DNA of 64,000 bases from Arthrobacter crystallopoietes. Its GTDB lineage: Bacteria > Actinomycetota > Actinomycetes > Actinomycetales > Micrococcaceae. The position numbers and the translations under genes are program-made. Each line of letters begins with the position of its first letter. Position 1 is the first letter of the stretch. Below the pieces are notes generated by a model. The model ran no database searches and had not been told where the DNA came from. It saw only the letters and a list, made by a program, of their open reading frames with translations. Of this stretch, positions 8,767-16,000 are shown piece after piece. Location: NCBI RefSeq assembly GCF_002849715.1, contig NZ_CP018863.1, positions 1,054,001 to 1,118,000 on the forward strand, given 5' to 3'.

Positions 8767-9531
8767 TTACGGTTCGGTGGGGTAGACGGTCAGGAGCCGC
8801 TGGCCCGGTCCCACCGGCGCCAGGCCAAGATGGTGGAGGGCGGCCCACATGACTGCCTGGTTGGCCGTGATGATGGGCTTGCCGAGCAGGCGCTCCAGCG
8901 GCTCGATCAAGTGGTAGGTCGGAAGATTGGTGCAGGCCACCACGATCGCCTCGGCATCCGGCCGGTCCGCGGAAACAATCAATTCGGCGGTGTAGGAGTA
9001 GGGCACCTTCCAGATCTCGCCCGAGAGCCCGAGCATCGAGACGTGCCGGACGTCTATCCCGCCCTCATTCAGATATTTCACGAAGCGTTCGGTGACGGGT
9101 GCTGTGTAGGGCGTGGCGACGGCGATGCTGTGCAGATCGAGTGCCGCCAGGGCCTTGAGGATGGCGCCGGAAACGGTGAGGACATTGGGCACGCCGTAGC
9201 CCTGCACGGCGGAGACGAATTCCCGTTCACCCTGCAGGCCATGGATAAAGCTGCCGGAGGTGCAGGCATAGATATAACAATCCGGTGATACGGCACTGAT
9301 CCGCCAGGCCGTGTCGGCAACGATGTCCGGCCGGCTCACAAGCTCGGCCTGTTCGACGCCGACCAGGACAGGCTCGAAGGGCGAGCGGGCGAAATAGAGG
9401 TCGGCGCGCCCTTCGGCCCAGCGCGCCATCTCGTGATCCAAGGCCATGTCATAAGGGGCGACAACGCCGATTTTGTTCAGCACCAGCGGACCTGCCGGGA
9501 TGACGGCTGCATAGCTCGCAATAGAAGTCAT
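8767..9531 (-). CDS. Asp/Glu racemase superfamily enzyme (maleate cis-trans isomerase-like), copy 2
   Basis: The 254-residue paralogue keeps both candidate catalytic cysteines, Cys90 (YACTSGSF) and Cys200 (VVACTNLP). This is the pattern of maleate isomerases and Asp/Glu racemases. It is the first gene of a minus-strand operon that continues into copy 1 and the amidase. GGAGG stands about 6 bp before the ATG at 9531; 39 further open codons upstream overlap the operator and are not believable. The 14-bp GntR palindrome at 9562-9575 lies about 30 bp upstream, so transcription should be controlled by the FadR-type regulator at the other end of the cluster. Substrate unknown; a dicarboxylate or related amide is a reasonable guess. 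Confidence 0.82.
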   Translation of the reverse strand: MTSIASYAAVIPAGPLVLNKIGVVAPYDMALDHEMARWAEGRADLYFARSPFEPVLVGVEQAELVSRPDIVADTAWRISAVSPDCYIYACTSGSFIHGLQGEREFVSAVQGYGVPNVLTVSGAILKALAALDLHSIAVATPYTAPVTERFVKYLNEGGIDVRHVSMLGLSGEIWKVPYSYTAELIVSADRPDAEAIVVACTNLPTYHLIEPLERLLGKPIITANQAVMWAALHHLGLAPVGPGQRLLTVYPTEP

Positions 9532-9561
9532 TCCGCCCTCCGAACGCTCCTTGTGATGGTT

Positions 9562-9575
9562 GATTGTTGACAATC
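9562..9575. promoter_or_regulatory. GntR operator, copy 3 (divergent enzyme promoter)
   Basis: This is an exact copy of the palindrome at 5532-5545. It lies in the 127-bp gap between the racemase-like operon (minus) and the DUF3830 gene (plus), so one bound regulator could control both. Confidence 0.7.
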
Positions 9576-9658
9576 GTAGGGCATGATCGGTTATGCTCGC
9601 ATTAAGAATTCGAGGAAATTTTTTTGTGTATTTTTTCTGCTCGAGCAAGGAGAATCAG

Positions 9659-10168
9659 GTGGCGCGGTTTATCAAGGTTTCGCTGGAACAGCGGCAGGTC
9701 TCCTGCATTGCCAAGCTGCTTGACGAGGAGGCTCCACGGACGGCAGCGGCGGTCTGGGATGCGCTGCCACAGTCCGGCCAGGTCTTCCACGGCAAGTACG
9801 CGCGCAACGAGATCTACAACCTGCTGCCAGCGTTCGCACCGCAGGAACCCGGGCCGGAAAATACCACCATCACCCCGATCCCCGGCGACCTGTGCTACTT
9901 CACCTTCAACGCGGACATCCTCCACACCCCCGCGTACGGCTACAAGGACGACGACCGGGTCCAGACGCCGGAAGCCATTATCGACCTGGCGTTGTTCTAC
10001 GGCCGCAACAACCTGCTGATCAACGGGGACCAGGGGTGGGTGCCGGGAAACGTCTTCGGGACCGTGGTCGAAGGGCTCGAAGAAATGGCCGCTGCCTGCC
10101 AGAGCATCTGGATGGACGGAGCGCGCGGAGAGACCCTGACGTTCTCGCGCCACGAGCCCGCCAGCTGA
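9659..10168 (+). CDS. DUF3830 family protein
   Basis: The 169-residue protein matches the DUF3830 pattern: a short N-terminal strand (VARFIKVSLEQRQVSC), an early LLDEEAPRTAAAVWDALP segment and a later GDLCYF segment. These are small, beta-rich, cyclophilin-like domains of unknown function found next to amidase, hydantoinase and racemase genes. The GTG at 9659 was chosen because AAGGAG lies 6 bp before it; the preceding 22 codons are A/T-rich and implausible. It is divergent from the racemase-like operon and shares its operator region, so it probably belongs to the same pathway. Confidence 0.8.
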   Translation: MARFIKVSLEQRQVSCIAKLLDEEAPRTAAAVWDALPQSGQVFHGKYARNEIYNLLPAFAPQEPGPENTTITPIPGDLCYFTFNADILHTPAYGYKDDDRVQTPEAIIDLALFYGRNNLLINGDQGWVPGNVFGTVVEGLEEMAAACQSIWMDGARGETLTFSRHEPAS

Positions 10169-10524
10169 GGCTTGAACAGCTACCCAATCTGCGGGAGTGT
10201 GTCCGGCCAAGGCTGGCGCCCCAGCAGCTGAAGTAAATACCCAATTTGGGGGTTGTTGGCACGTTATCGCAGGCCTAGTGTTACAGACACACCGCAGAAG
10301 CACGGTGTAGGGGCAAGCTCTTTGGGGAGGGCTTCACCAGTTGAAGCAAACTGGAACTGTGCACGACAACGAACCGGTCCGGGTGATGCCGCGAGCGGTT
10401 TTCGCACAATACGAAACGGCACGCGAGGATGCGCGGCCGGGGGCCTGTGCCGTTTTTAGGGAAACGAGGCGAACGCCCGAGGGGTTCGCTGTGCCCGGCA
10501 AAAACCAGGAAGTAAAAAGTCATC
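10169..10524 (+). other. long non-coding leader of the Asp-rich exported protein
   Basis: This 356-bp gap has no credible gene. Two similar short segments, ACCCAATCTGCGGG (about 10182) and ACCCAATTTGGGGG (about 10239), could be repeated protein-binding sites. A terminator-like hairpin at 10414-10457 is followed by a second hairpin (GCGAAC with GTTCGC, about 10469-10490) before the SD. The arrangement suggests an attenuated or riboswitch-like leader, but I recognise no known class. Confidence 0.4.
10414..10457 (+). terminator. terminator-like hairpin inside the leader
   Basis: AAACGGCAC (10414-10422) pairs with GTGCCGTTT (10447-10455), and a T-run follows to 10457. It lies about 70 bp before the next start codon, so it would act as an attenuator if transcription begins upstream. 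Confidence 0.5.
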
Positions 10525-11034
10525 ATGAAAAAGTCAGTAACTTGGCGCCTGTTTACTCTAATCACAGGCATGTTGCTTGGACTCCTCGCAGGACTGGGAT
10601 TTGCAGCACCAGCCAGCGCAGACACCGGATCCGCCGCCACCGTTGCCGATGGGCCGCACGACGACGACGACAATCGGCGTGACTGGGACGACGACAATCG
10701 GCGTGACTGGGACGACGACAACGGGCGTGACTGGGACGACGGCGACAATGACGACGCTGAACTAGATATCGAAAGGATCCGGAACAGGGCCGTCAAGGTC
10801 ACCGGCGAGAACTACGAAGACGACCAGCGGGTCACCGTCTACCTTTTCCGCAACGGGCATTTCGTGGAGAAGGAACGCGTACGGCTCGACGACGATGAGG
10901 AAGACTTCACCGTCAGGTTCCGCGACCTGCGTTGTGGCCGCTACGTGGCCTTCACCCACAGTGAAGAAGAAGGCTGGGTACGCAGCGACGACTCGGTCCG
11001 CATTTGTAACCGTGATCGCGACGGCAAGCACTAA
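10525..11034 (+). CDS. exported Asp-rich repeat protein
   Basis: The 169-residue protein has a clear Sec signal peptide at residues 1-33, with cleavage probable after APASA. A strongly acidic linker at about 44-75 carries three copies of an octapeptide (DDDNRRDW-like), encoded by a 24-bp tandem repeat. The C-terminal 90 residues form a soluble beta-rich domain (GENYEDDQRVTVYLFRNG, then CGRYVAF and SVRICNR). Two Cys residues in that domain could form a disulfide. The acidic linker could bind calcium or other cations; this is inference. I recognise no family. AGGAAG is only about 7 bp before the ATG, and a long leader with a terminator-like hairpin precedes it. Confidence 0.8.
   Translation: MKKSVTWRLFTLITGMLLGLLAGLGFAAPASADTGSAATVADGPHDDDDNRRDWDDDNRRDWDDDNGRDWDDGDNDDAELDIERIRNRAVKVTGENYEDDQRVTVYLFRNGHFVEKERVRLDDDEEDFTVRFRDLRCGRYVAFTHSEEEGWVRSDDSVRICNRDRDGKH
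10663..10734 (+). repeat. three 24-bp tandem repeats in coding sequence
   Basis: Units at 10663-10686 and 10687-10710 are identical; 10711-10734 differs at two bases, and a fourth partial unit follows. Each encodes eight residues ending in RDW. Such repeats vary in copy number by slippage. Confidence 0.9.
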
Positions 11035-11060
11035 TAGGATCAAACACTAATAGGATCAAA
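11029..11060 (+). repeat. 16-bp tandem duplication spanning the stop codon
   Basis: CACTAATAGGATCAAA occurs twice in a row; the first copy contains the TAA stop of the Asp-rich protein. Confidence 0.85.
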
Positions 11061-11086
11061 AAGAAGCACGGCGTCAGGCTGTGCGT

Positions 11087-11112
11087 GGAGGGCCGGGCTG
11101 TCCCGGTCCTCC
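11087..11112 (+). terminator. possible terminator of the Asp-rich protein gene
   Basis: GGAGGGCCGGG pairs with CCCGGTCCTCC (one wobble) around a CTGT loop. No T-run follows, so function is uncertain. Confidence 0.45.
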
Positions 11113-11142
11113 TCCTTCGGGCTCCGCTGCCTGCGGAAATAG

Positions 11143-11187
11143 CCGGACCCCGGCAGCTGGGGCGAGCGGCCGGGGTCCGGGGCCTTT
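11143..11187. terminator. inverted repeat between convergent genes
   Basis: CCGGACCCCGG (11143-11153) and CCGGGGTCCGG (11170-11180) are perfect complements, followed by GGCCTTT. It could terminate transcription from either side. Confidence 0.5.
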
Positions 11188-11244
11188 GACCATCTGGGGT
11201 CTCTGACCACTAGCTACTTTCGTATACGAGGCTTGGAAAAACCT

Positions 11245-12138
11245 CTACGCAGATTGCCGCCGGCGCTTGGGGAAGGCGATCCGGTCAAAGTCATTCGCGG
11301 CTTGGACGACTGCTCCACCCGCCTGCGCCCGAGCCTGTTCCGCCAGCGGGCCAACATCGACGTAGCGCGACGAAAAGTGGGTCAGCACCAGGAGACCAAC
11401 CCCGCCGGCGGCCGCTAGAGCACCTGCTTGTCCAGCCGTGAGGTGACGGTACTGGGCGGCCAGTTCGGCGTCGTCGTCGTCAAACGTGGACTCGGCCACC
11501 AGCATGTCGGCGCCGTCGGCCAGTTCCTCAGCACCCGCACAAGGAGCCGTATCCATCACGAATGCGAAGCGCTGGCCAGGCCGCGGGACACTTACGTCCT
11601 CCAAGTTCACGCCGCGCAGCTTCCCCTCGCGCTGGAGACGTCCGACATCGGGCCCTGAAATGCCGGCTTCAGCGAGCCTCTCCGGCAGGAAGGTCAGGCC
11701 ATCAGGTTCGACAAGCCGATAGCCGTAGGTTTCGATGCGGTGCTGCAACGGCCGCACCTCTAGCCCCGGTGCGATCGGCCCAGCCTCCGCGTGCGGATGC
11801 AATCGCAGATCGATTCCCGGGGACGAAACGGACACCAGCGCTTTCACTATTTCCTCGCCCGAAGCCGGATAGTGCAGATGCACCGGATGCGCGACGCCGT
11901 CCAGCGCCATGCGCGACAGCACGCCGGGCAGGCCATAGCAGTGGTCGCCGTGAAGATGGGTAAGGCAGATGCGCGTGATCTGCCCAGCGGAAACGCCTGC
12001 ATAAATCATCTGTCGTTGCGTACCCTCCCCTGGATCGAAGAGGAGTCCCTCGCCGTCCCAGCGCAGCAGATACCCGTTATGGTTGCGGGTCCGCGAAGGG
12101 ACCTGCGAACCGGTACCGAGGACAACGAATTCACGCAT
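11245..12138 (-). CDS. rnz: ribonuclease Z
   Basis: The 297-residue metallo-beta-lactamase-fold protein carries the RNase Z/ElaC motif HLHGDH at residues 61-66, which binds the two zinc ions. Further metal ligands appear in FVMDTAP and LTHFSSRY. It trims the 3' end of tRNA precursors. Length fits the bacterial short form, although a slightly shortened exosite region is possible. The start (MREFVVLGTGSQVP) is the normal family N-terminus. It is followed by no obvious partner, and YqeY lies 35 bp upstream in the same direction. Confidence 0.93.
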   Translation of the reverse strand: MREFVVLGTGSQVPSRTRNHNGYLLRWDGEGLLFDPGEGTQRQMIYAGVSAGQITRICLTHLHGDHCYGLPGVLSRMALDGVAHPVHLHYPASGEEIVKALVSVSSPGIDLRLHPHAEAGPIAPGLEVRPLQHRIETYGYRLVEPDGLTFLPERLAEAGISGPDVGRLQREGKLRGVNLEDVSVPRPGQRFAFVMDTAPCAGAEELADGADMLVAESTFDDDDAELAAQYRHLTAGQAGALAAAGGVGLLVLTHFSSRYVDVGPLAEQARAQAGGAVVQAANDFDRIAFPKRRRQSA

Positions 12139-12173
12139 GGAACAGAGTGTGCCACTTATCGGTGGCGCACGGG

Positions 12174-12641
12174 CTACTGTGCGAGACGGGTGCGGACGAT
12201 CTCGCTGACGGCTTTGCCGTCAAAGCGGCCGGCTACCTTGGCAGTGACCGGCTTCATGACCACGCCCATCTGCCGCATCGAGAGTTCTGCGCCGTCGGCC
12301 TTGAGCCCGGCTATGACCTCGTCCACGATGGCCTCCACGTCCGTTGCCGTGAGCGGCTCCGGCAGGTAGGCCTCGATGATCTCCGCTTCGGCAATTTCGG
12401 CGGCAGCGCGGCTCTCCTGACCTGCCTCCGTGTAGGTGTTCGCAGTGTCGCGTCGCTTGGCCGCTTCCTTCTGCAGGAGGGCTGTCACTTGGACATCGTC
12501 CAGTTCCATCGGCGTCTTGCCTGACTTCTCGCGCGTGGCGATTTCCCCCAGAATGTTGCGCACGGTGGTCAAAGCAACCTTGTTGCCCGCCTTCATATGT
12601 ACGACGACGTCAGCCTGGAGTTGTTCTTTGAGCGTGGCCAT
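12174..12641 (-). CDS. GatB/YqeY-domain protein
   Basis: The 155-residue protein is a stand-alone YqeY domain, the helical tail domain shared with the GatB subunit of tRNA-dependent amidotransferase. It begins MATLKEQLQADVVVHMKAGN and ends with the conserved MGVVMKPVTAKVAGRFDGK segment. Its biochemical role is not established. GAGGAAC lies about 5 bp before the ATG. A remnant of a second copy of its C-terminal half lies at 15753-15926. Confidence 0.9.
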   Translation of the reverse strand: MATLKEQLQADVVVHMKAGNKVALTTVRNILGEIATREKSGKTPMELDDVQVTALLQKEAAKRRDTANTYTEAGQESRAAAEIAEAEIIEAYLPEPLTATDVEAIVDEVIAGLKADGAELSMRQMGVVMKPVTAKVAGRFDGKAVSEIVRTRLAQ

Positions 12642-12762
12642 AGTGTTCCTCGATTCGATAGCCGAACATATCCTGCCTCCACAATAAGTCCTCCTCGCGC
12701 CGAGGATTCACGGCATGCCTTCCGGAACAGCTGACTGCAGACCGCCCAAAGTGGTGGCGAGC

Positions 12763-12798
12763 GAAGAAGCCCCGGCCGAATGCGACCGGGGCTTCTTC
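12763..12798 (-). terminator. hairpin terminator after the small membrane peptide gene
   Basis: A 13-bp perfect stem (12763-12775 with 12786-12798) encloses a 10-nt loop. It begins 22 bp after the stop of the 27-residue peptide on the minus strand. The T-run is poor. Confidence 0.55.
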
Positions 12799-12819
12799 TA
12801 ACTGCTCGGAGGAGATGTC

Positions 12820-12903
12820 CTAAACCGCCGAAACGATCCAGATGATCAAGGCAATGGCTGCCAGGACGCCTACGATGGTCCAAATAAGATTGCTTCCACG
12901 CAT
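12820..12903 (-). CDS. 27-residue single-pass membrane peptide
   Basis: A 28-codon frame begins ATG at 12903 with GGAGGA 6 bp upstream and ends TAG at 12820. The peptide starts MRGSNLIWTIVGVL and the remaining residues are almost all Ala/Ile/Val/Trp, so it is one membrane helix with a very short basic N-terminus. A strong SD, standard codons and a hairpin directly downstream support a real gene too small for normal gene calling. Similar MRGSNLIW-type hydrophobic peptides are, as I recall, common in actinobacteria, with unknown function. Confidence 0.7.
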   Translation of the reverse strand: MRGSNLIWTIVGVLAAIALIIWIVSAV

Positions 12904-13025
12904 GTTGCTTCCTCCATTCTGTTTGTACTCCCCATTATTTGCACAGGAGAAACGTTTTAAGGGGAGAACGGCAATATCCGCTAGGTGGCTTGCATCACGA
13001 CAGCGGCTATCCCTGTCGACGTGAC

Positions 13026-13466
13026 CTAGAGGGTTCCGGGATCAGGCTCCGGCAGAAGTCCCAGCTGCATCATGAAATCCAGTTGGTCCCAGTAGAAGTG
13101 GTGGGAAGTTATCAGGCCGTCTTCTGCTCGGGCAACATCACAACTTCTGAGCCTGAGCTGCCGACCCGTCGGCGGCACAATCCCACCGGAGGGCGTATGC
13201 ATTTGGCCGGTGTGGGTCCCGATAAAATATCCCTCGTCAATTGCAACGCTTCCAACCTCGTTCCTTTCAAGAGACCCGTAGACGGCGTCCGGAAACGCCT
13301 CTGTCAGCTGCGACATGTAGCTGCGGATGGCGTCCCGTCCTCTGAGTTCGCCTTGATCAGGTGTAACGGCCACCGCGTCCTCGGCGTAGCAAGCAGCCAA
13401 CGCCGCCAAATCCTTCGATGCCATCGCCGCGGTCATCTGGTCCATGATCTCCCGCGCCTCACTCAT
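13026..13466 (-). CDS. SnoaL-like / NTF2-fold protein
   Basis: The 146-residue protein has the NTF2-like alpha+beta pattern of SnoaL-type ester cyclases and DUF4440 proteins: an N-terminal helix ending DLAALAACYAEDAVAV, then GRDAIRSYM and a FYWDQLDFM segment at the C-terminus. Such domains bind small hydrophobic ligands; some are polyketide cyclases or ketosteroid isomerases, many have no known reaction. Alone, without biosynthetic neighbours, it cannot be assigned one. Confidence 0.7.
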   Translation of the reverse strand: MSEAREIMDQMTAAMASKDLAALAACYAEDAVAVTPDQGELRGRDAIRSYMSQLTEAFPDAVYGSLERNEVGSVAIDEGYFIGTHTGQMHTPSGGIVPPTGRQLRLRSCDVARAEDGLITSHHFYWDQLDFMMQLGLLPEPDPGTL

Positions 13467-13641
13467 GGCTTCCTCGCTTCATCAGTCGCCCTACATGTGC
13501 TCGGGCCATTCGCTGGCGTGGTGCCTTTTTACGAGGGCACCTGTTCATTTCTAGTACACGCCCGGGATCAGGGCAGGTCAATGGGGCGCCTCCTGCCCGA
13601 AAGGGTTCTGTGCTCCCAAAGGGACAGGTAGGATCGCGTCC

Positions 13642-13918
13642 ATGGAATACGTCGTGATGTACAGCCTTCGTGACGGCGTCGATCACTCGCGCATCATGGA
13701 GACGTTCCCCCGTCACAAGACCTACTATGAGGCTTTCCGTGCCGAAGGCGGAGGGCTCATTGCTCTTGGCCCGTTCCAGACCGCTGATCCTGCCGGTGCC
13801 TCGATGGGAATCTGCTTCGCAAGAGGACGCTGAACGTTTCTTCGCCAACGATCCATTCGTCACCGAAGGTCTTGCAGAACCGCGAGTCCTCGAGTGGGAC
13901 GTTGAACGCTTCGAATAG
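13642..13918 (+). pseudogene. YCII-related domain protein, frameshifted
   Basis: From ATG 13642 the frame reads a normal YciI-like domain (MEYVVMYSLRDGVDHSRI, later GGGLIALGPF) as far as GICFA, then meets TGA at 13831. The missing C-terminal half (EDAERFFANDPFVTEGLAEP, VLEWDVERFE) continues at once in the +1 frame to the stop at 13916-13918. One extra base near 13819-13822 explains it. YciI domains are small alpha/beta dimers with a conserved His-Asp pair and poorly known function. A sequencing error would give the same picture. Confidence 0.8.
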
Positions 13919-14052
13919 GCGGCACATCCTGGCCGATGTCGGCTGTCTCAGCCTCCTCTAGTACAGGATTGAGCCCTAGGTGAGCAAACCAGGCGGAGGA
14001 CATCTTCTCAGGGCCGATTCGGAGTCTTCCGCTCTGCAGACGACGCAGCCAT

Positions 14053-14237
14053 GGGAGGATTTCCCCATGGGGAGAAGGATCGATGTCATCCCACTTTGGC
14101 TGCGGCGGACCGGCGTCGAAGTGCTCGGCTGGACCTTCATCCTTATTGGTGTCGCGATGCTCGTATTGCCGGGCCCGGGCCTGCTCGGAATCGTGAGCGG
14201 CCTGGCAGTGCTGTCGCTACACAATGTCTGGGCAAAG
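14053..14237 (+). repeat. duplicated segment, copy A (within the intact PGPGW-type gene)
   Basis: This 185-bp segment, covering the SD, start and first two-fifths of the membrane-protein gene, is repeated with high identity at 17826-18011. Confidence 0.85.
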
Positions 14238-14543
14238 AATCTGCTTGGCAGGGTCAGGACCCGTGCGATCAGGATAGCCATTGCGGAAGTGCAGACGTGG
14301 CCTCGCATCCTGGCTGGTGCCATGGGCGGGCTGATGGTTGTTGCTTCAGGCGTCCTATGGACTGTCCAACCGTCCGTGCCGGACTGGTGGGTGTTCGGTG
14401 AGCAGTGGTGGCTTCCCGGAGGATGGGGCGTCGGGCTTGCCTTGATCTCCACCGGCCTGATAGCACTGCTCATCCTTCTCTACTGCTTTCGCAGGTTCCG
14501 CCGGCCCCGTTCCTCGTCACCCCGCGGCGGGTCAAACCCATAG
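14067..14543 (+). CDS. TIGR02611/PGPGW-type small membrane protein
   Basis: The 158-residue protein has about four membrane segments and the characteristic LVLPGPGLLGI motif at the end of the first one, which marks the TIGR02611 / PGPGW family of actinobacterial membrane proteins of unknown function. GGGAGG lies about 8 bp before the ATG at 14067; the upstream 29 codons are not needed. A truncated second copy lies 3.8 kb downstream in the same direction. Confidence 0.75.
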   Translation: MGRRIDVIPLWLRRTGVEVLGWTFILIGVAMLVLPGPGLLGIVSGLAVLSLHNVWAKNLLGRVRTRAIRIAIAEVQTWPRILAGAMGGLMVVASGVLWTVQPSVPDWWVFGEQWWLPGGWGVGLALISTGLIALLILLYCFRRFRRPRSSSPRGGSNP

Positions 14544-14935
14544 GCCTACGCCCTGTTCAATAGGTGACATCTCAGGCATCACCGGATTCCGGATCTACTC
14601 CGCCCGTCCGGGCACCTGACGCTCCGGCTCCTGCTTGGCCGTAGCCACATACCCCTGCTCCGGCAAAATCATGATTGCCGTTGCCAAAACACCTCAGTAA
14701 CGAACGATGGCGGCACGGTCCGGCCCGCCGACCCGGGGCGCGGAAACTCGTCGTCGACGGACTCCTGAAAGCGCCCTTGTTCCATGTCCGGTTCGGCGGC
14801 CACTGTAATTAGTGCTAGTCCACGGAATATAGCTTCCTACCGTTGCCCGTACACGTTCCAACGGTCCTCGACAACTCCTGGGTCCCTAGGTAAGCCTGAT
14901 GTGAGAGGTTTTTGTCGGACTTGTGGAGGGAGCAA
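14544..14935. other. gene-free stretch, possibly decayed
   Basis: I see no supported gene in these 390 bases. A minus-strand frame (about 14595-14690) reads a short membrane-protein-like tail (ATAIMILPEQGYVATAK) directly after a stop codon and may be a gene remnant. It fits the worn character of this region but is too short to name. Confidence 0.4.
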
Positions 14936-15745
14936 GTGGTGGGTATGCAACACGTGGCTGATGGAACATGGGCCAGCGGGATGCCGTGGATGCGGCTCGG
15001 ATCCGGTCTGCCGTTGGTCTTCCTGCCGGGGCTGACTTCGACTCACCGGCTGCCGCACGGCCAGGACCGCAGGTTCCAACTGCAGGAAGTCAAGCCTTTC
15101 GCGGCCAAACGCGAAGTGTGGTGGGCAAACAGGCGTCCCGGCCTGGACCCGGACGCCACTATGGCGGACATAGCTGCTGACTATGCTGAGGCGCTGCGGA
15201 CATCTTTTGGGCAGCCGGTCGATGTCCTGGGTTTCTCGACCGGCGGCAGCGTCGCCCTGCAACTGGCCGTCGACCATCCGGACGTGGTCCGGCGGCTCGT
15301 TATCCTTTCTGCTGCCGGCCGGCTCAGCAGTACAGGCCGCCGGGTCCAGCGCCTTGCAGCTGACGAGATCCGTGCAGGGCGGCCGCGTCGGGCTGCGGCG
15401 GCAATGATGGCGATGCTGGGGAACGGGCCGGCCAGTAGCAAGGTACTTGCCGGCACAGGGTGGCTGCTAGGACCTGTTTTCTTTGGCGACGCAGACAAGG
15501 ACATGTTGACGACAATCGACGCCGAAGATGCGTTCAACCTCATGGCGAGGCTCTCCGAGATCGTTTCTCCGGTGCTGGTGGTGGGCGGGGGCCGCGACAA
15601 GTTCTATAGCGAGACACTGTTTCAAAGCACCGCGGAACAAATACCTAATGGACGTCTGGTGCTATACAAAAGGCGCGGCCACGTGGGTACTGGTGCGCCC
15701 GGTCTCGCAGCGGGCGTGCTGGAGTTTCTGGACGGGCAGGCATAG
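14936..15745 (+). CDS. alpha/beta hydrolase
   Basis: The 269-residue protein has the hydrolase fold order: oxyanion segment FLPGLTSTH, nucleophile elbow GFSTGG (about residue 100), acid Asp in GGGRDKFY and catalytic His in RRGHVGTG. It could be an esterase or related hydrolase; the substrate is not visible. The GTG at 14936 was chosen because GGAGGG lies 5 bp before it; ATG 14945 is an alternative. It stands alone between remnants of other genes but is itself intact. Confidence 0.8.
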   Translation: MVGMQHVADGTWASGMPWMRLGSGLPLVFLPGLTSTHRLPHGQDRRFQLQEVKPFAAKREVWWANRRPGLDPDATMADIAADYAEALRTSFGQPVDVLGFSTGGSVALQLAVDHPDVVRRLVILSAAGRLSSTGRRVQRLAADEIRAGRPRRAAAAMMAMLGNGPASSKVLAGTGWLLGPVFFGDADKDMLTTIDAEDAFNLMARLSEIVSPVLVVGGGRDKFYSETLFQSTAEQIPNGRLVLYKRRGHVGTGAPGLAAGVLEFLDGQA

Positions 15746-15752
15746 CATCCAG

Positions 15753-15926
15753 TCAGGCGCGCACGCTGTCGCTGCCCGTTTTCCCGTTGAACCGGCCGGC
15801 GATCTCAACCGCCACCGGCTTCATCAGCTGGCCCAGCTCGAGCGTGGACAGCTCTACCCCCTGAGCCTTCAGGTCTTCCACGACGTCCTGGCCGATCTGT
15901 TCAAACTCGGTGCGGGTCAGCGCCTT
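15753..15926 (-). pseudogene. remnant of a second YqeY gene (C-terminal third)
   Basis: The minus-strand frame ending at 15753 encodes about 55 residues (LTRTEFEQIGQDVV, ELGQLMKPVAVEIAGRFNGK) that align with the C-terminus of the intact YqeY at 12174-12641 (MGVVMKPVTAKVAGRFDGK). No homologous N-terminal part precedes it; upstream translation is unrelated. It is a gene fragment left by duplication or transfer and decay. Confidence 0.75.
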
Positions 15927-16000
15927 GAATAGCGGCCAGCAGGCAAAAGCTGTCCGTGTCCACAAGGCCGCAAAGGTATGTTCAAGCCGGAGGCTCCAGC

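Noticed and set aside
10663..10734. CRISPR-like array
   Set aside because: Units are contiguous, in frame and without spacers; they are coding tandem repeats.
14595..14690. Short minus-strand membrane-like tail
   Set aside because: Preceded immediately by a stop codon and only about 30 residues; kept as a note on the decayed region.
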